64,000 nucleotides of DNA, taken from assembly GCA_902795065.1 (NCBI GenBank), contig CADBJR010000001.1, positions 1-64,000 on the forward strand. The letters are read 5' to 3'. The notes under the pieces are model-generated. The model was given only the letters and a program-made list of their open reading frames with translations, made no database searches and was not told the DNA's origin. The position numbers and the translations under genes were made by a program. Shown in pieces: positions 9,001 to 15,179 of the stretch. Each line of letters starts with the position of its first letter. Position 1 is the stretch's first letter. This DNA comes from an uncultured Coriobacteriaceae bacterium (GTDB lineage: Bacteria > Actinomycetota > Coriobacteriia > Coriobacteriales > Atopobiaceae).

Positions 9001-9302
9001 ACCGGCACGGCCTGGTAATCGGCGGCATGGATGGTGTGCGGTACAAGGAATACGACCTGCAGCTCAAGCCGGGAGACCGCGTGTTCGTCTACACCGACGG
9101 CGTTCCCGAGGCCATGGATGCCGACGGCAAGATGTTCGGGACCACCCGGATGGTCGAGTCCCTGAACGCCGACCCCGATGTCTCCCTGCAGGAGCTTCTC
9201 GACAACGTGCGCAAGGGCGTGGACGGGTTCGTCAAGGATGCGGTCCAGTTCGACGACCTCACGATGCTCTGCCTGGAGTACGAGGGCCCCGACGCTTTGT
9301 GA
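6084..9302 (+). CDS. Sensor protein: two-component-type beta-propeller, Y_Y_Y domain, one TM, PP2C-type (SpoIIE/RsbU) phosphatase
   Basis: A membrane-anchored serine phosphatase of about 1072 aa with a large outside sensor. Order: signal peptide/anchor (FLLLACLASAILLLA then AAVAADG, residues about 25-50), a propeller built of repeats such as SDGFIWIGCYSGLIRYDG, SKDRLWIGSNDSGL, SEGRIWISMW and YEGNLWFTSS (to about 700), a Y_Y_Y-like beta-sandwich (LTYQLEGFDD, TNLRGGSYHF), a transmembrane helix near 784-803, a short coiled linker, and a PP2C domain (about 830-1070) with VGGDFYDFF, VADVSGKGIPAALF and VQFDDLTML metal-ligand motifs. In related sensors the output is a histidine kinase; here it is RsbU-like, so the likely targets are anti-sigma antagonist proteins, none of which is in this window. 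The start is uncertain (ATG 6084 or 6093, no clear ribosome binding site). Confidence 0.85.
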   Translation: MNAMKPYNPANRLHGAHAIFLLLACLASAILLLARPTAAVAADGTHMTVDPIEQGDRCSAVVYDNSNGLPASEANDIVQTSDGFIWIGCYSGLIRYDGNTFEHMGHSIGVDSVNCLLADSKDRLWIGSNDSGLTMIDHETIHHWDEEDGLGSPKVEALAEGSDGTIYVGTADGLSMVSADLTISSPADLRVSTAYVDDIVQAPDGLIYCLTNEDDYFTMRRGVLMKYVDHEKSAISGITCIFPDPDVLGSFYVGTEGSDLYYVSQADNPESIETIDISPLFNVMEIEQAGGRIWICARNGIGVLDDDGFHCLDDLPLNSSVDNMMEDYEGNLWFTSSRQGVMKIVPNQFTDVFTKYDIPETPVNSTLMHGGRLFVATDSGMIVISADGPVSSLPLSSATTASGEDLGTTDLLELTSGARIRSILTDSEGRIWISMWRSIGLLRYDGDKVVAFTESDGLPSNHIRAASEAPDGRILVACTGGAAVIEGDRVVATYGKEDGIDNLETLSVCAAPNGDYLLGSNGGGIYVINDDGIRTLGKKDGLTSGVVMRIKYDPSNDVYWLVTSNSIEFMTPDYQATPVGSFPFSNNFDLYENSNGEMWVLNSYGIYVAPTEQLLANGDIEVTRYGLANGMPSTPTSNAYSFLTPEGDLYISCSSGVAKVNIDANFWKSADLKMAVPYIEGDGELYYPDDRGAFTIPSSVRRLTIHPYVFNYSLSDPQLTYQLEGFDDVPIPILRSEMAPLVYTNLRGGSYHFVLTLGGQRGSALRIISVSITKEKALFEQVWFYLLLLALTALIVLSAVRHYVRSKMRALEKKHREEAERERIGNELRMATEIQGSMLPHDFPPFPDRKEFDVYAVMDPALEVGGDFYDFFLIDDDHLCIMVADVSGKGIPAALFMMISKVILESFATLGSSAGEILTKANEAICSNNQADMFVTVWLGILEISSGRLVAANAGHEYPVLRRGGGPYELIKDRHGLVIGGMDGVRYKEYDLQLKPGDRVFVYTDGVPEAMDADGKMFGTTRMVESLNADPDVSLQELLDNVRKGVDGFVKDAVQFDDLTMLCLEYEGPDAL

Positions 9303-9344
9303 TCGTCCAGGTTCTTGAGGATCGGGTTTGCTTCGAGGGGCCCG

Positions 9345-9992
9345 TTACTTGATGTGGACAGATCTGGCCATGCCGAGCTGGTCTTCGAGCAGCAGGTTGT
9401 CCTCGGACCCATCGGTGAAGAAGATATCGACGTAATGGCCATCGACCGTGCCGCTGTAGCTGCCGTACCAGAAGAACGACCCGTCCGAAGCGGTTCTTCG
9501 GCAGCGGTATCCGTAGAGCATCACGCCGTCGATGGTGATGGGGTCGAGCGCCTCGACATCGCCCATGTCGTCGTTCTCTTCAGGAAGCGAGCCATCCGAG
9601 TAGTCGGGAACCCAATCGTAGGCGGGCTCGTCATAGACCATCACGTAGAAGCCCCTGCGGCCGATCGACGAATCCTCGTACTGGACGGTGAGGTTGTACC
9701 CGCTGCCTTTCTCGGACTCGATGTGCCTGTTCTCGCTGACATCGGTGTTGACGATCCATCCGCCTGCAAGACCGATGGTCAGGTAATCGTTCTCGTGGAA
9801 GGCGACGCCCTCCATCGGATCATCCGCTTTGGGGGCATCTTGGTCGTCGGGAGAGTTGGAATCTGCCTGCTCCTCCTGGGGCGCAGGGTCATCTTCGGGC
9901 GTCGTCGAGCTGTCTTTGCAGCTTGGGAGCGAGAGAGCCAGTGCGAGCGCGAGGATGCCGGCGCCAAGGAACGGGCGGATGCGTTTTGCCAT
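9345..9992 (-). CDS. Putative lipoprotein
   Basis: A 215-aa exported protein of unknown function. The N-terminus is a lipoprotein signal peptide: KR-rich start, hydrophobic ILALALALSL and lipobox LPSC with the modified Cys at residue 25. It is followed by an acidic, low-complexity Asp/Glu/Pro/Gln stretch (about 27-60), a common spacer from membrane to globular domain. The rest (about 60-215) looks like a compact beta-rich domain with many aromatic residues; it is not recognised. RBS GGTAGGAAG precedes the ATG. It converges with the sensor phosphatase gene. Confidence 0.8.
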   Translation of the reverse strand: MAKRIRPFLGAGILALALALSLPSCKDSSTTPEDDPAPQEEQADSNSPDDQDAPKADDPMEGVAFHENDYLTIGLAGGWIVNTDVSENRHIESEKGSGYNLTVQYEDSSIGRRGFYVMVYDEPAYDWVPDYSDGSLPEENDDMGDVEALDPITIDGVMLYGYRCRRTASDGSFFWYGSYSGTVDGHYVDIFFTDGSEDNLLLEDQLGMARSVHIK

Positions 9993-10027
9993 CGGTTGCT
10001 TCCTACCTTCGATTTCCGGGTATCCTG

Positions 10028-10243
10028 CTAGCCCTCGACCAGCTCGACGATGAGCTCGTTCGAACCGTCTTCGAGCGAGTTATGCTCGTCGAGATGGAAG
10101 TGTTCGCCCGGCTTCTCCATTGAAAGCGCGAGCAGGTGGTTCGCCAACGAGACCAGCCCCTGGCGGTTCGCCGAGATGAGCGTTGCGCCATCTTCCTGCA
10201 CGGAAACGTGGATTTCGAACCCCGATTCCCACGTGAACTCCAT
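10028..10243 (-). CDS. Imm32-like small protein
   Basis: A 71-aa cytoplasmic protein that resembles the Imm32 family: a short beta-strand start, then SANRQGLVSLANHLLALS, and the HFHLDEHNSLEDGSNELIVE segment that matches the family pattern of histidines/aspartates followed by a final strand. Imm32 proteins are predicted immunity proteins of polymorphic toxin systems, but no toxin gene is adjacent and many family members are solitary. GGAGGT lies upstream of the ATG. It is 35 bp downstream of nothing on the same strand except the lipoprotein gene, with which it may be co-transcribed. Confidence 0.65.
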   Translation of the reverse strand: MEFTWESGFEIHVSVQEDGATLISANRQGLVSLANHLLALSMEKPGEHFHLDEHNSLEDGSNELIVELVEG

Positions 10244-10341
10244 GATGACCTCCGCTCATTTCGTTGCGTGCTCGCGTATCCGTATTGTACGCTGCGGTAT
10301 GCTGTTGGTGAAAGCTTCTTGCTGCGTAGGGATGGGATGCG

Positions 10342-10623
10342 ATGTTCGAGCGAATCTTCGATTGGGTCGGCGACCTGCTCGTCGATTTCTTATTCGGTGC
10401 GTTGTACAAGGTGCTCTATGCCAGCACCTTGCCGAAGGCTGCCCGCTATACCCTTGCCGCGCTCGTCATTGCAGTATATGCCGCCATCGAGATCTTCCTC
10501 ATCTACGAGGCGGTCAGCTTCAGCCGAACCGGCGAAACGTACCTCATGTGGCTCTGCATCATCGCCGTCCCGCTGTTCGCGGCGCTGATCATCGCGGGGT
10601 TCCTCCACCAAAAACGTCGCTAG
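10342..10623 (+). CDS. Small two-helix membrane protein
   Basis: A 93-aa hypothetical inner-membrane protein. Hydrophobic segments are seen at about residues 37-57 (TLAALVIAVYAAIEIFLIYE) and 68-88 (YLMWLCIIAVPLFAALIIAG), after an amphipathic N-terminal stretch, and it ends in basic HQKRR. The gene is 9 bp upstream of the alpha/beta hydrolase and probably shares its transcript. No family is recognised. Confidence 0.7.
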   Translation: MFERIFDWVGDLLVDFLFGALYKVLYASTLPKAARYTLAALVIAVYAAIEIFLIYEAVSFSRTGETYLMWLCIIAVPLFAALIIAGFLHQKRR

Positions 10624-10632
10624 GGGAGGACC

Positions 10633-11436
10633 ATGGCACTGCTTGACGTCGAGGAACGCGACCTGACCATTGCGGGTTCTCCGATGCCCTATGCCGCGTT
10701 CGGCCGCGGCGAGCGCACGCTCGTCATGATCCCGGGTCTGAGCCTCCGCTCGGTGCGCGGGGCCGGACTGCCCCTCGCGCTCCAGTACCGTCTTTTCACG
10801 CGTGATTTCCGCGTCTACGTCCTCGACAAGCGCGACGATCTTCCGGAGCCCTGCACCATCTCCGCGCTCGCCGAGGATGTTGCCGAGGCCATGCACCTGC
10901 TCGGAATCGGCCATGCTGACATCGTCGGCATCTCGCAGGGCGGTATGATCGCCCAACACCTCGCCCTCGACCATCCGGAGCTCGTGGACAAGCTCGTGCT
11001 CGGTGTCACGCTGAGCAGGACCAACGATGCTGTCCGCGAAGCCGTCGATTTCTGGACCGACGCTGCAGAACATGGCGATTGGAACGCCATCGTCCAAGAC
11101 ATGATGGGCCGGATGTATTCCGAACGCTATGCGAAGCGCTACGGATGGCTCTTCCCGCTGCTGCTCAAGACCGTGAAGCTGTCGGATCCGGCGCGTTTCG
11201 CGACACTCGCCCGTTCATGCCTGACCTGCGAATCATATGGCAGGTTGGACCATATCGCCTGTCCGACGCTCGTGCTCGGGGCTTCCGAGGACAGGATCGT
11301 CACCGCCGAGGCATCGAGGGAGATCGCCGAGCGCATCGGTTGCCCGCTTCATATCTACGAGGGGTTCGGCCATTCCGCGTACGAGGAGGCGCCGGACTTC
11401 AATAGGCGGATATACGACTTCCTCATGCAGCTTTGA
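10633..11436 (+). CDS. Alpha/beta-fold hydrolase
   Basis: A 267-aa cytoplasmic serine hydrolase. The oxyanion region VMIPGLSLRS (about 33-42), the nucleophile elbow GISQGG (around residue 100), the late acid in LVLGASEDRIV and the C-terminal histidine in YEGFGHSAYEE form the usual Ser-Asp-His triad. The lid region (residues 130-200) is helical. Substrate is unknown; the family covers esterases, haloperoxidase-like and C-C hydrolases. RBS GGGGAGG sits before the ATG; translation is probably coupled to the preceding membrane protein. Confidence 0.85.
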   Translation: MALLDVEERDLTIAGSPMPYAAFGRGERTLVMIPGLSLRSVRGAGLPLALQYRLFTRDFRVYVLDKRDDLPEPCTISALAEDVAEAMHLLGIGHADIVGISQGGMIAQHLALDHPELVDKLVLGVTLSRTNDAVREAVDFWTDAAEHGDWNAIVQDMMGRMYSERYAKRYGWLFPLLLKTVKLSDPARFATLARSCLTCESYGRLDHIACPTLVLGASEDRIVTAEASREIAERIGCPLHIYEGFGHSAYEEAPDFNRRIYDFLMQL

Positions 11437-11478
11437 CCGCATCGCGGGGTGCCGTCCGATTGCTGCTAGACTCGAAGC

Positions 11479-12048
11479 ATGGTCGAGATTCCATTCATAA
11501 CGGGAGAGGTGCTGTTCACGGCTGTGTGGTTCGCCGTGCGCATCATCATCTGCATCGCCCGCCGATCGGTCGACTGGAGGCACGAGGCGCGCCTCCTGCT
11601 CATGTACATCAACGTTGCGGTCATCATCCGCTTCACGTTCTTCCCGTTCTCCTTGGTGGACGGCCACGTGCAGCCGCTCGTGTTCGAGCCTGCTGCAATC
11701 TTTCCGCCCAGGGTGAATCTCATCCCGCTCGACCACCTCTTCTGGTTCGAGACCACGAAAGACCTGCTGACCAACATCATCGGGAACGTTGCCCTGTTCA
11801 TTCCAACGGGAATCATCATCCCGATCATCTGGAAGTGGCTCGACCGTTGGTGGAAGGCCATCCCGACGGGCATGCTCATCTCGCTCATCATCGAGTTGGC
11901 GCAGCTTCCGTTCGCTTCCCGTGCGACCGATATCGACGATCTGATCCTCAATTCGCTCGGTGTCATCATCGGCTACATCATCTATGCGGCAGCGCGTGCT
12001 GTACGGAGGAGAGACGAGCCCTCACGCGGACGCCATCTGCGCCCGTAG
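11479..12048 (+). CDS. VanZ-like family membrane protein
   Basis: A 189-aa polytopic membrane protein of the VanZ family, whose founding member gives low-level teicoplanin resistance by an unknown mechanism; most homologues have no known role. Typical features: a first helix EVLFTAVWFAVRIIICIA, the conserved loop NLIPLDHLFWF, then NIIGNVALFIPTGIIIP, IIELAQL and the signature DIDDLILNSLGVIIGYII. It ends in a basic tail. The tRNA-flank repeat begins 3 bp after the stop codon. Confidence 0.85.
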   Translation: MVEIPFITGEVLFTAVWFAVRIIICIARRSVDWRHEARLLLMYINVAVIIRFTFFPFSLVDGHVQPLVFEPAAIFPPRVNLIPLDHLFWFETTKDLLTNIIGNVALFIPTGIIIPIIWKWLDRWWKAIPTGMLISLIIELAQLPFASRATDIDDLILNSLGVIIGYIIYAAARAVRRRDEPSRGRHLRP

Positions 12049-12051
12049 GAG

Positions 12052-12120
12052 ATTCGCATGCTATGGAAAACGGCGCCTGGAGGCGCCGTTCGGATTGCTC
12101 TGGAGCGGGTGACGGGAATC
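12052..12120. repeat. 69-bp direct repeat, copy 1 (tRNA-Gly 3' end and terminator duplicate)
   Basis: Identical over 69 bp to 12220-12288. On the minus strand it contains the last part of a tRNA-Gly (T-arm start, acceptor strand and CCA) followed by a copy of its terminator hairpin. The match ends inside the T arm, so this copy is a truncated tRNA 3' fragment rather than a functional gene. Confidence 0.85.
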
Positions 12121-12166
12121 CGCGTCTCCGCTGCGCGGATCCGCACGGCCTCGCTTCGCTCGGTCC

Positions 12167-12189
12167 GCGAGGCTCCACCGGAGCCTCGC
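12167..12189. repeat. Perfect 10-bp hairpin between the two tRNA-flank repeats
   Basis: GCGAGGCTCC at 12167-12176 pairs with GGAGCCTCGC at 12180-12189 around a 3-nt loop. Downstream, at 12200-12212, a plus-strand GGGTTCGATTCCC T-arm-like sequence appears, so the spacer between the repeats holds tRNA-like pieces in the opposite orientation. Confidence 0.6.
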
Positions 12190-12219
12190 GCCCTCAACAG
12201 GGTTCGATTCCCATCACCC

Positions 12220-12288
12220 ATTCGCATGCTATGGAAAACGGCGCCTGGAGGCGCCGTTCGGATTGCTCTGGAGCGGGTGACGGGAATC
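12220..12288. repeat. 69-bp direct repeat, copy 2 (genuine tRNA-Gly 3' end)
   Basis: Copy of 12052-12120. This copy joins a complete tRNA-Gly. Spacing between the repeat starts is 168 bp. Confidence 0.85.
12233..12258 (-). terminator. Terminator of the tRNA-Pro/tRNA-Gly operon
   Basis: A 9-bp stem AACGGCGCC/GGCGCCGTT (12237-12245 with 12250-12258) with a 4-nt loop, followed on the minus strand by TTTTCC. It lies 11 nt past the CCA of tRNA-Gly. A duplicate is in the first 69-bp repeat at 12065-12090. Confidence 0.8.
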
Positions 12289-12342
12289 GAACCCGCGTGG
12301 TCAGCTTGGAAGGCTGAAGTTCTACCATTGAACTACACCCGC
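12269..12342 (-). tRNA. tRNA-Gly (anticodon TCC)
   Basis: Read on the minus strand: acceptor GCGGGTG paired with CACCCGC, D arm with TTCAATGGTAGAA, anticodon stem-loop TTCAGCCTTCCAAGCTGA giving anticodon TCC, T arm CGCGGGTTCGATTCCCG, discriminator T and an encoded CCA. It lies just downstream of tRNA-Pro and is ended by the hairpin at 12233-12258. Confidence 0.95.
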
Positions 12343-12345
12343 ATA

Positions 12346-12422
12346 TGGTCGGGGTGACTGGATTCGAACCAGCGACCCTCTGCTCCCAAAGCAGATGCGC
12401 TACCAAACTGCGCCACACCCCG
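12346..12422 (-). tRNA. tRNA-Pro (anticodon TGG)
   Basis: Read on the minus strand: acceptor CGGGGTG with CACCCCG, D arm GCGCAGTTTGGTAGCGC, anticodon stem-loop TCTGCTTTGGGAGCAGA giving TGG, T arm with GGTTCGAATCC, discriminator A and encoded CCA. First gene of a two-tRNA operon with tRNA-Gly 3 nt downstream. Confidence 0.95.
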
Positions 12423-12433
12423 GTCGCCCGATT

Positions 12434-12463
12434 AGTATAGGCGAGAACGAACGCTTCGTGCAA
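12434..12463 (-). promoter_or_regulatory. Promoter of the tRNA-Pro/tRNA-Gly operon
   Basis: On the minus strand TTGCAC is followed after 18 nt by TATACT, and the tRNA-Pro 5' end lies 11 nt after the -10 box, a normal distance for a stable-RNA promoter. Confidence 0.75.
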
Positions 12464-12493
12464 GCGCGTCGTGCGCATGTGTCGAATAAATTA

Positions 12494-12530
12494 CGCTCGA
12501 ACGAAGAGAACGTTACACACCCTTCGAGCG
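12494..12530. promoter_or_regulatory. Inverted repeat upstream of gdhA
   Basis: CGCTCGAA (12494-12501) and TTCGAGCG (12523-12530) form an 8-bp inverted repeat with a 21-nt spacer in the gap between the tRNA promoter and gdhA. It may be an operator; no clear gdhA -35/-10 pair could be assigned. Confidence 0.35.
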
Positions 12531-12606
12531 TGCCGGTGGAATTGTCCGGCTTCACTATCCTATGAAACTGGAAGCTCGTAAACATGTACGAAGTTTGGAG
12601 GATACA

Positions 12607-13962
12607 ATGACGTATTCTGAGCGTGTTCTCGCTGACCTCAAGGAGCGTTATCCCGAGCAGCCCCAGTTCATCCAGGCTGCGACCGAGGTTCTCGAGACCA
12701 TCCAACCCGCACTTGACGCCCATCCCGAGTTCGAGGAGGCCGCCCTGCTCGAGCGCCTCGTCGAGCCCGAGCGCGTGATCATCTTCCGTGTGCCGTGGAT
12801 CGACGATGGGGGCAAGGTCCAGGTCAACCGCGGCTATCGCGTGCAGTTCAACTCCGCCATCGGCCCCTACAAGGGCGGTCTGCGCTTCAACCCCACGGTC
12901 ACCCTGGGCATGCTTAAGTTCCTGGGCTTCGAGCAGATCTTCAAGAACTCCCTCACCACGCTTCCCATGGGCGGCGGCAAGGGCGGCTCCGACTTCGACC
13001 CCAAGGGCAAGTCCAACAACGAGATCATGCGCTTCTGCCAGTCCTTCGTGACCGAGCTCTTCCGCCACATCGGCGAGGACACCGACGTTCCCGCCGGTGA
13101 CCTGGGCGTCGGCGGCCGCGAGGTGGCTTACATGTTCGGCCAGTACAAGCGCCTCACCAACACCTTCACCGGCGTCCTCACCGGCAAGGGCCTCACCTTC
13201 GGCGGTTCGCTCGCCCGCACCGAGGCCACCGGCTTCGGCCTGGTCTACTACGTCGACGAGTACCTCAAGTGCCATGACGATTCCTTCGAGGGCAAGGTCA
13301 CCGTCGTCCACGGCTCCGGCAACGTCGCCATCTACGCCATCAAGAAGGCCGAGCAGCTCGGCGCCAAGGTCGTCGCCTGCTCCGACACCAAGGGCTGGGT
13401 CTACGACGCCGAGGGTCTCGACGTCGCCGCTCTGGAGACCATCTACAACCGCAAGCGCTCCGGCAACGACAAGGGCGTCAGCCTCGCCATGTACACCGAG
13501 TTCCGTCCGAATGCCGAGTACCACGCGGAAGATGGCCGTGGCGTCTGGGGCGTCCCCTGCGACATCGCGCTTCCGTGCGCCCGCGAGAACACGCTGCTCC
13601 TCGAGGATGCCGAGAAGCTCGTCGCCGGCGGCTGCAAGATCGTGGGCGAGGGCGCCAACATGCCCACCACGCTCGATGCCACCAAGTACCTGCAGGACAA
13701 TGGCGTCGCGTTCTTCCCGGGCAAGGCTGCCAACGCCGGCGGCGTCGCCACTTCCGGCCTCGAGATGAGCCAGAATGCCGGTCATATCTCCTGGACCTTC
13801 GAGGAGGTCGATTCCAAGCTCGAGTCCATCATGCGCGGCATCTACCACGCATGCGATGACGCTGCCAAGGAGTTCGGCATGGAGGGCAACTACGTCGCGG
13901 GCGCCAACATCGCGGGCTTCCTCAAGGTCGCCAACGCCATGATGGCCCAGGGCGTCGTGTAA
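12607..13962 (+). CDS. gdhA: NADP-specific glutamate dehydrogenase
   Basis: A 451-aa hexameric-type enzyme that makes glutamate from 2-oxoglutarate and ammonia in the cytoplasm. Conserved segments: substrate loop YKGGLRFNPTV (about 93-103), MGGGKGGSDFDPKGKS with the catalytic Lys (around 120-135), PAGDLGVGGREVAYMFGQY, the Rossmann-fold HGSGNVAIYAIKKAEQLGA, and the C-terminal GKAANAGGVATSGLEMSQN. Length and motifs match the bacterial ~450-aa NADP type. ATG at 12607 has GGAGG 6 nt upstream. A monocistronic unit: terminator follows at 13993. Codon use is strongly biased (ggc, ctc, aag), consistent with high expression. Confidence 0.97.
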   Translation: MTYSERVLADLKERYPEQPQFIQAATEVLETIQPALDAHPEFEEAALLERLVEPERVIIFRVPWIDDGGKVQVNRGYRVQFNSAIGPYKGGLRFNPTVTLGMLKFLGFEQIFKNSLTTLPMGGGKGGSDFDPKGKSNNEIMRFCQSFVTELFRHIGEDTDVPAGDLGVGGREVAYMFGQYKRLTNTFTGVLTGKGLTFGGSLARTEATGFGLVYYVDEYLKCHDDSFEGKVTVVHGSGNVAIYAIKKAEQLGAKVVACSDTKGWVYDAEGLDVAALETIYNRKRSGNDKGVSLAMYTEFRPNAEYHAEDGRGVWGVPCDIALPCARENTLLLEDAEKLVAGGCKIVGEGANMPTTLDATKYLQDNGVAFFPGKAANAGGVATSGLEMSQNAGHISWTFEEVDSKLESIMRGIYHACDDAAKEFGMEGNYVAGANIAGFLKVANAMMAQGVV

Positions 13963-13992
13963 CAGCTGCTTGACGCTTTATTTATCCACTTA

Positions 13993-14025
13993 AGGGCCTC
14001 GGGCATCGTCCGAGGCCCTTTGCTT
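13993..14025 (+). terminator. Terminator of gdhA
   Basis: AGGGCCTCGG (13993-14002) pairs with CCGAGGCCCT (14010-14019) around a 7-nt loop, followed by TTTGCTTT. Confidence 0.85.
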
Positions 14026-14073
14026 TCCCGCATGCGATATGCTGCGGGTAGCTCCCGTTGAGAGAGGAGGGTC

Positions 14074-15162
14074 ATGGACGAGATGATTGACCGATGCATC
14101 CTCATCGACGACCGCCGTATCGAGCTGTGGTGGTCGCGCCAGATGCGGGGCGCTGACGACGTGCGGAGCTTCTCTGTCATGCTTGATGATCGAGAGCTCG
14201 CGTTGGTCAACTGGGTGCCCGGCATGCCCTGGAGCCACGGCACGCTCTATCAGAAGGAGCGCATCCGCACCACCATCAGCCTCTCCGAGCCTGTCGATGC
14301 GGCCCGTGCGGCTGACCTGCGCGTCCACGTGACGGGAGACGTTTGCGACCTGTGGGGGAGAAGCGCCTCGGGCATCGTCGCGGTGCCGGTCTACGAGCCG
14401 TACTATACGCAGTTCCTCTCCTCACGGGACGGCATCGTGGTCAAGGCCTCGTCGGAGGTGCAGCCGCTTGCGCTCGAGATCGTCCGCGACATCGTCGACA
14501 TCATGCTCGAGCGCCTTCCCGAGGTGGCCGAGCATCTCCGCTCGATAGGTGCGGAGTGCATGGTATTCGCCTTGGGGCTCGACGCCTACGACGTGCCCGA
14601 GCATCGCATGGGCTACCTGCTCTCGCAGCGCGACGTTCCCGGACTGGGAGGAGACCACGACAACCCGTTCGCAAGCGTTGCCGAGGCCAACGTCATCCGC
14701 CTGCTCTCCGGTCGCTACACGACGCGCTATCACAACGAGCTGGTCTTCGTCCACGAGTTCGCCCATTCGATCCACCAGGCAGGCATGGATTATCTCGTTG
14801 ATCGGACCTTCGCCGACCGTGTGCGGTGGACGTACCGCAACGCCGTCGAGCATGGTCTCTGGCCCAGCACCTACGGCATCCTCGACTTCTCGGAGTACTT
14901 CGCAACGCTTTCGAGCATCTGGTTCAACGCGCAGGCAGAGGGCATCAACGGCGAGTGGGACGGCATCAGGGGTCCGGTCAATATGCGCGATGAGCTGCGC
15001 GGATACGATCCCGAGGGCTATGCGTTCATGGCCGACATCTATCCCGAGAAGCTGCTTCCCTTCCCGTGGGACACCAACCGCGATGCCTACCATCTGGGCG
15101 AGGAGCGCGAGCCCCTCGACTTCGACCCGAGGTTCAGCTACGGGGGAGTTCGCGAGCGCTGA
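14074..15162 (+). CDS. Putative zinc metallopeptidase (HExxH, gluzincin-like), unassigned family
   Basis: A 362-aa protein of unknown role. The main clue is VFVHEFAHSIHQAG with HEFAH at residues 227-231, a zinc-binding HExxH motif, followed about 43 residues later by DFSEYFATLSSIWF whose Glu274 could be the third ligand, as in gluzincins (EYFA context). The N-terminal half (1-200) is not recognised and has no signal peptide or membrane segment, so the protein is probably cytoplasmic. The C-terminal part is rich in aromatics and Asp. RBS GAGAGGAGGG precedes the ATG. It is flanked by gdhA and, convergently, the lactate/malate dehydrogenase gene. Confidence 0.6.
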   Translation: MDEMIDRCILIDDRRIELWWSRQMRGADDVRSFSVMLDDRELALVNWVPGMPWSHGTLYQKERIRTTISLSEPVDAARAADLRVHVTGDVCDLWGRSASGIVAVPVYEPYYTQFLSSRDGIVVKASSEVQPLALEIVRDIVDIMLERLPEVAEHLRSIGAECMVFALGLDAYDVPEHRMGYLLSQRDVPGLGGDHDNPFASVAEANVIRLLSGRYTTRYHNELVFVHEFAHSIHQAGMDYLVDRTFADRVRWTYRNAVEHGLWPSTYGILDFSEYFATLSSIWFNAQAEGINGEWDGIRGPVNMRDELRGYDPEGYAFMADIYPEKLLPFPWDTNRDAYHLGEEREPLDFDPRFSYGGVRER

Positions 15163-15179
15163 GCGCTACATGGCTCCCG

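Noticed and set aside
11982-12478. Overlapping reading frames around the tRNA genes that would encode Arg/Gly-rich peptides
   Set aside because: They run through the tRNA-Gly and tRNA-Pro genes and the duplicated flank; such peptides are artefacts of tRNA sequence and have no ribosome binding site or conserved motif.
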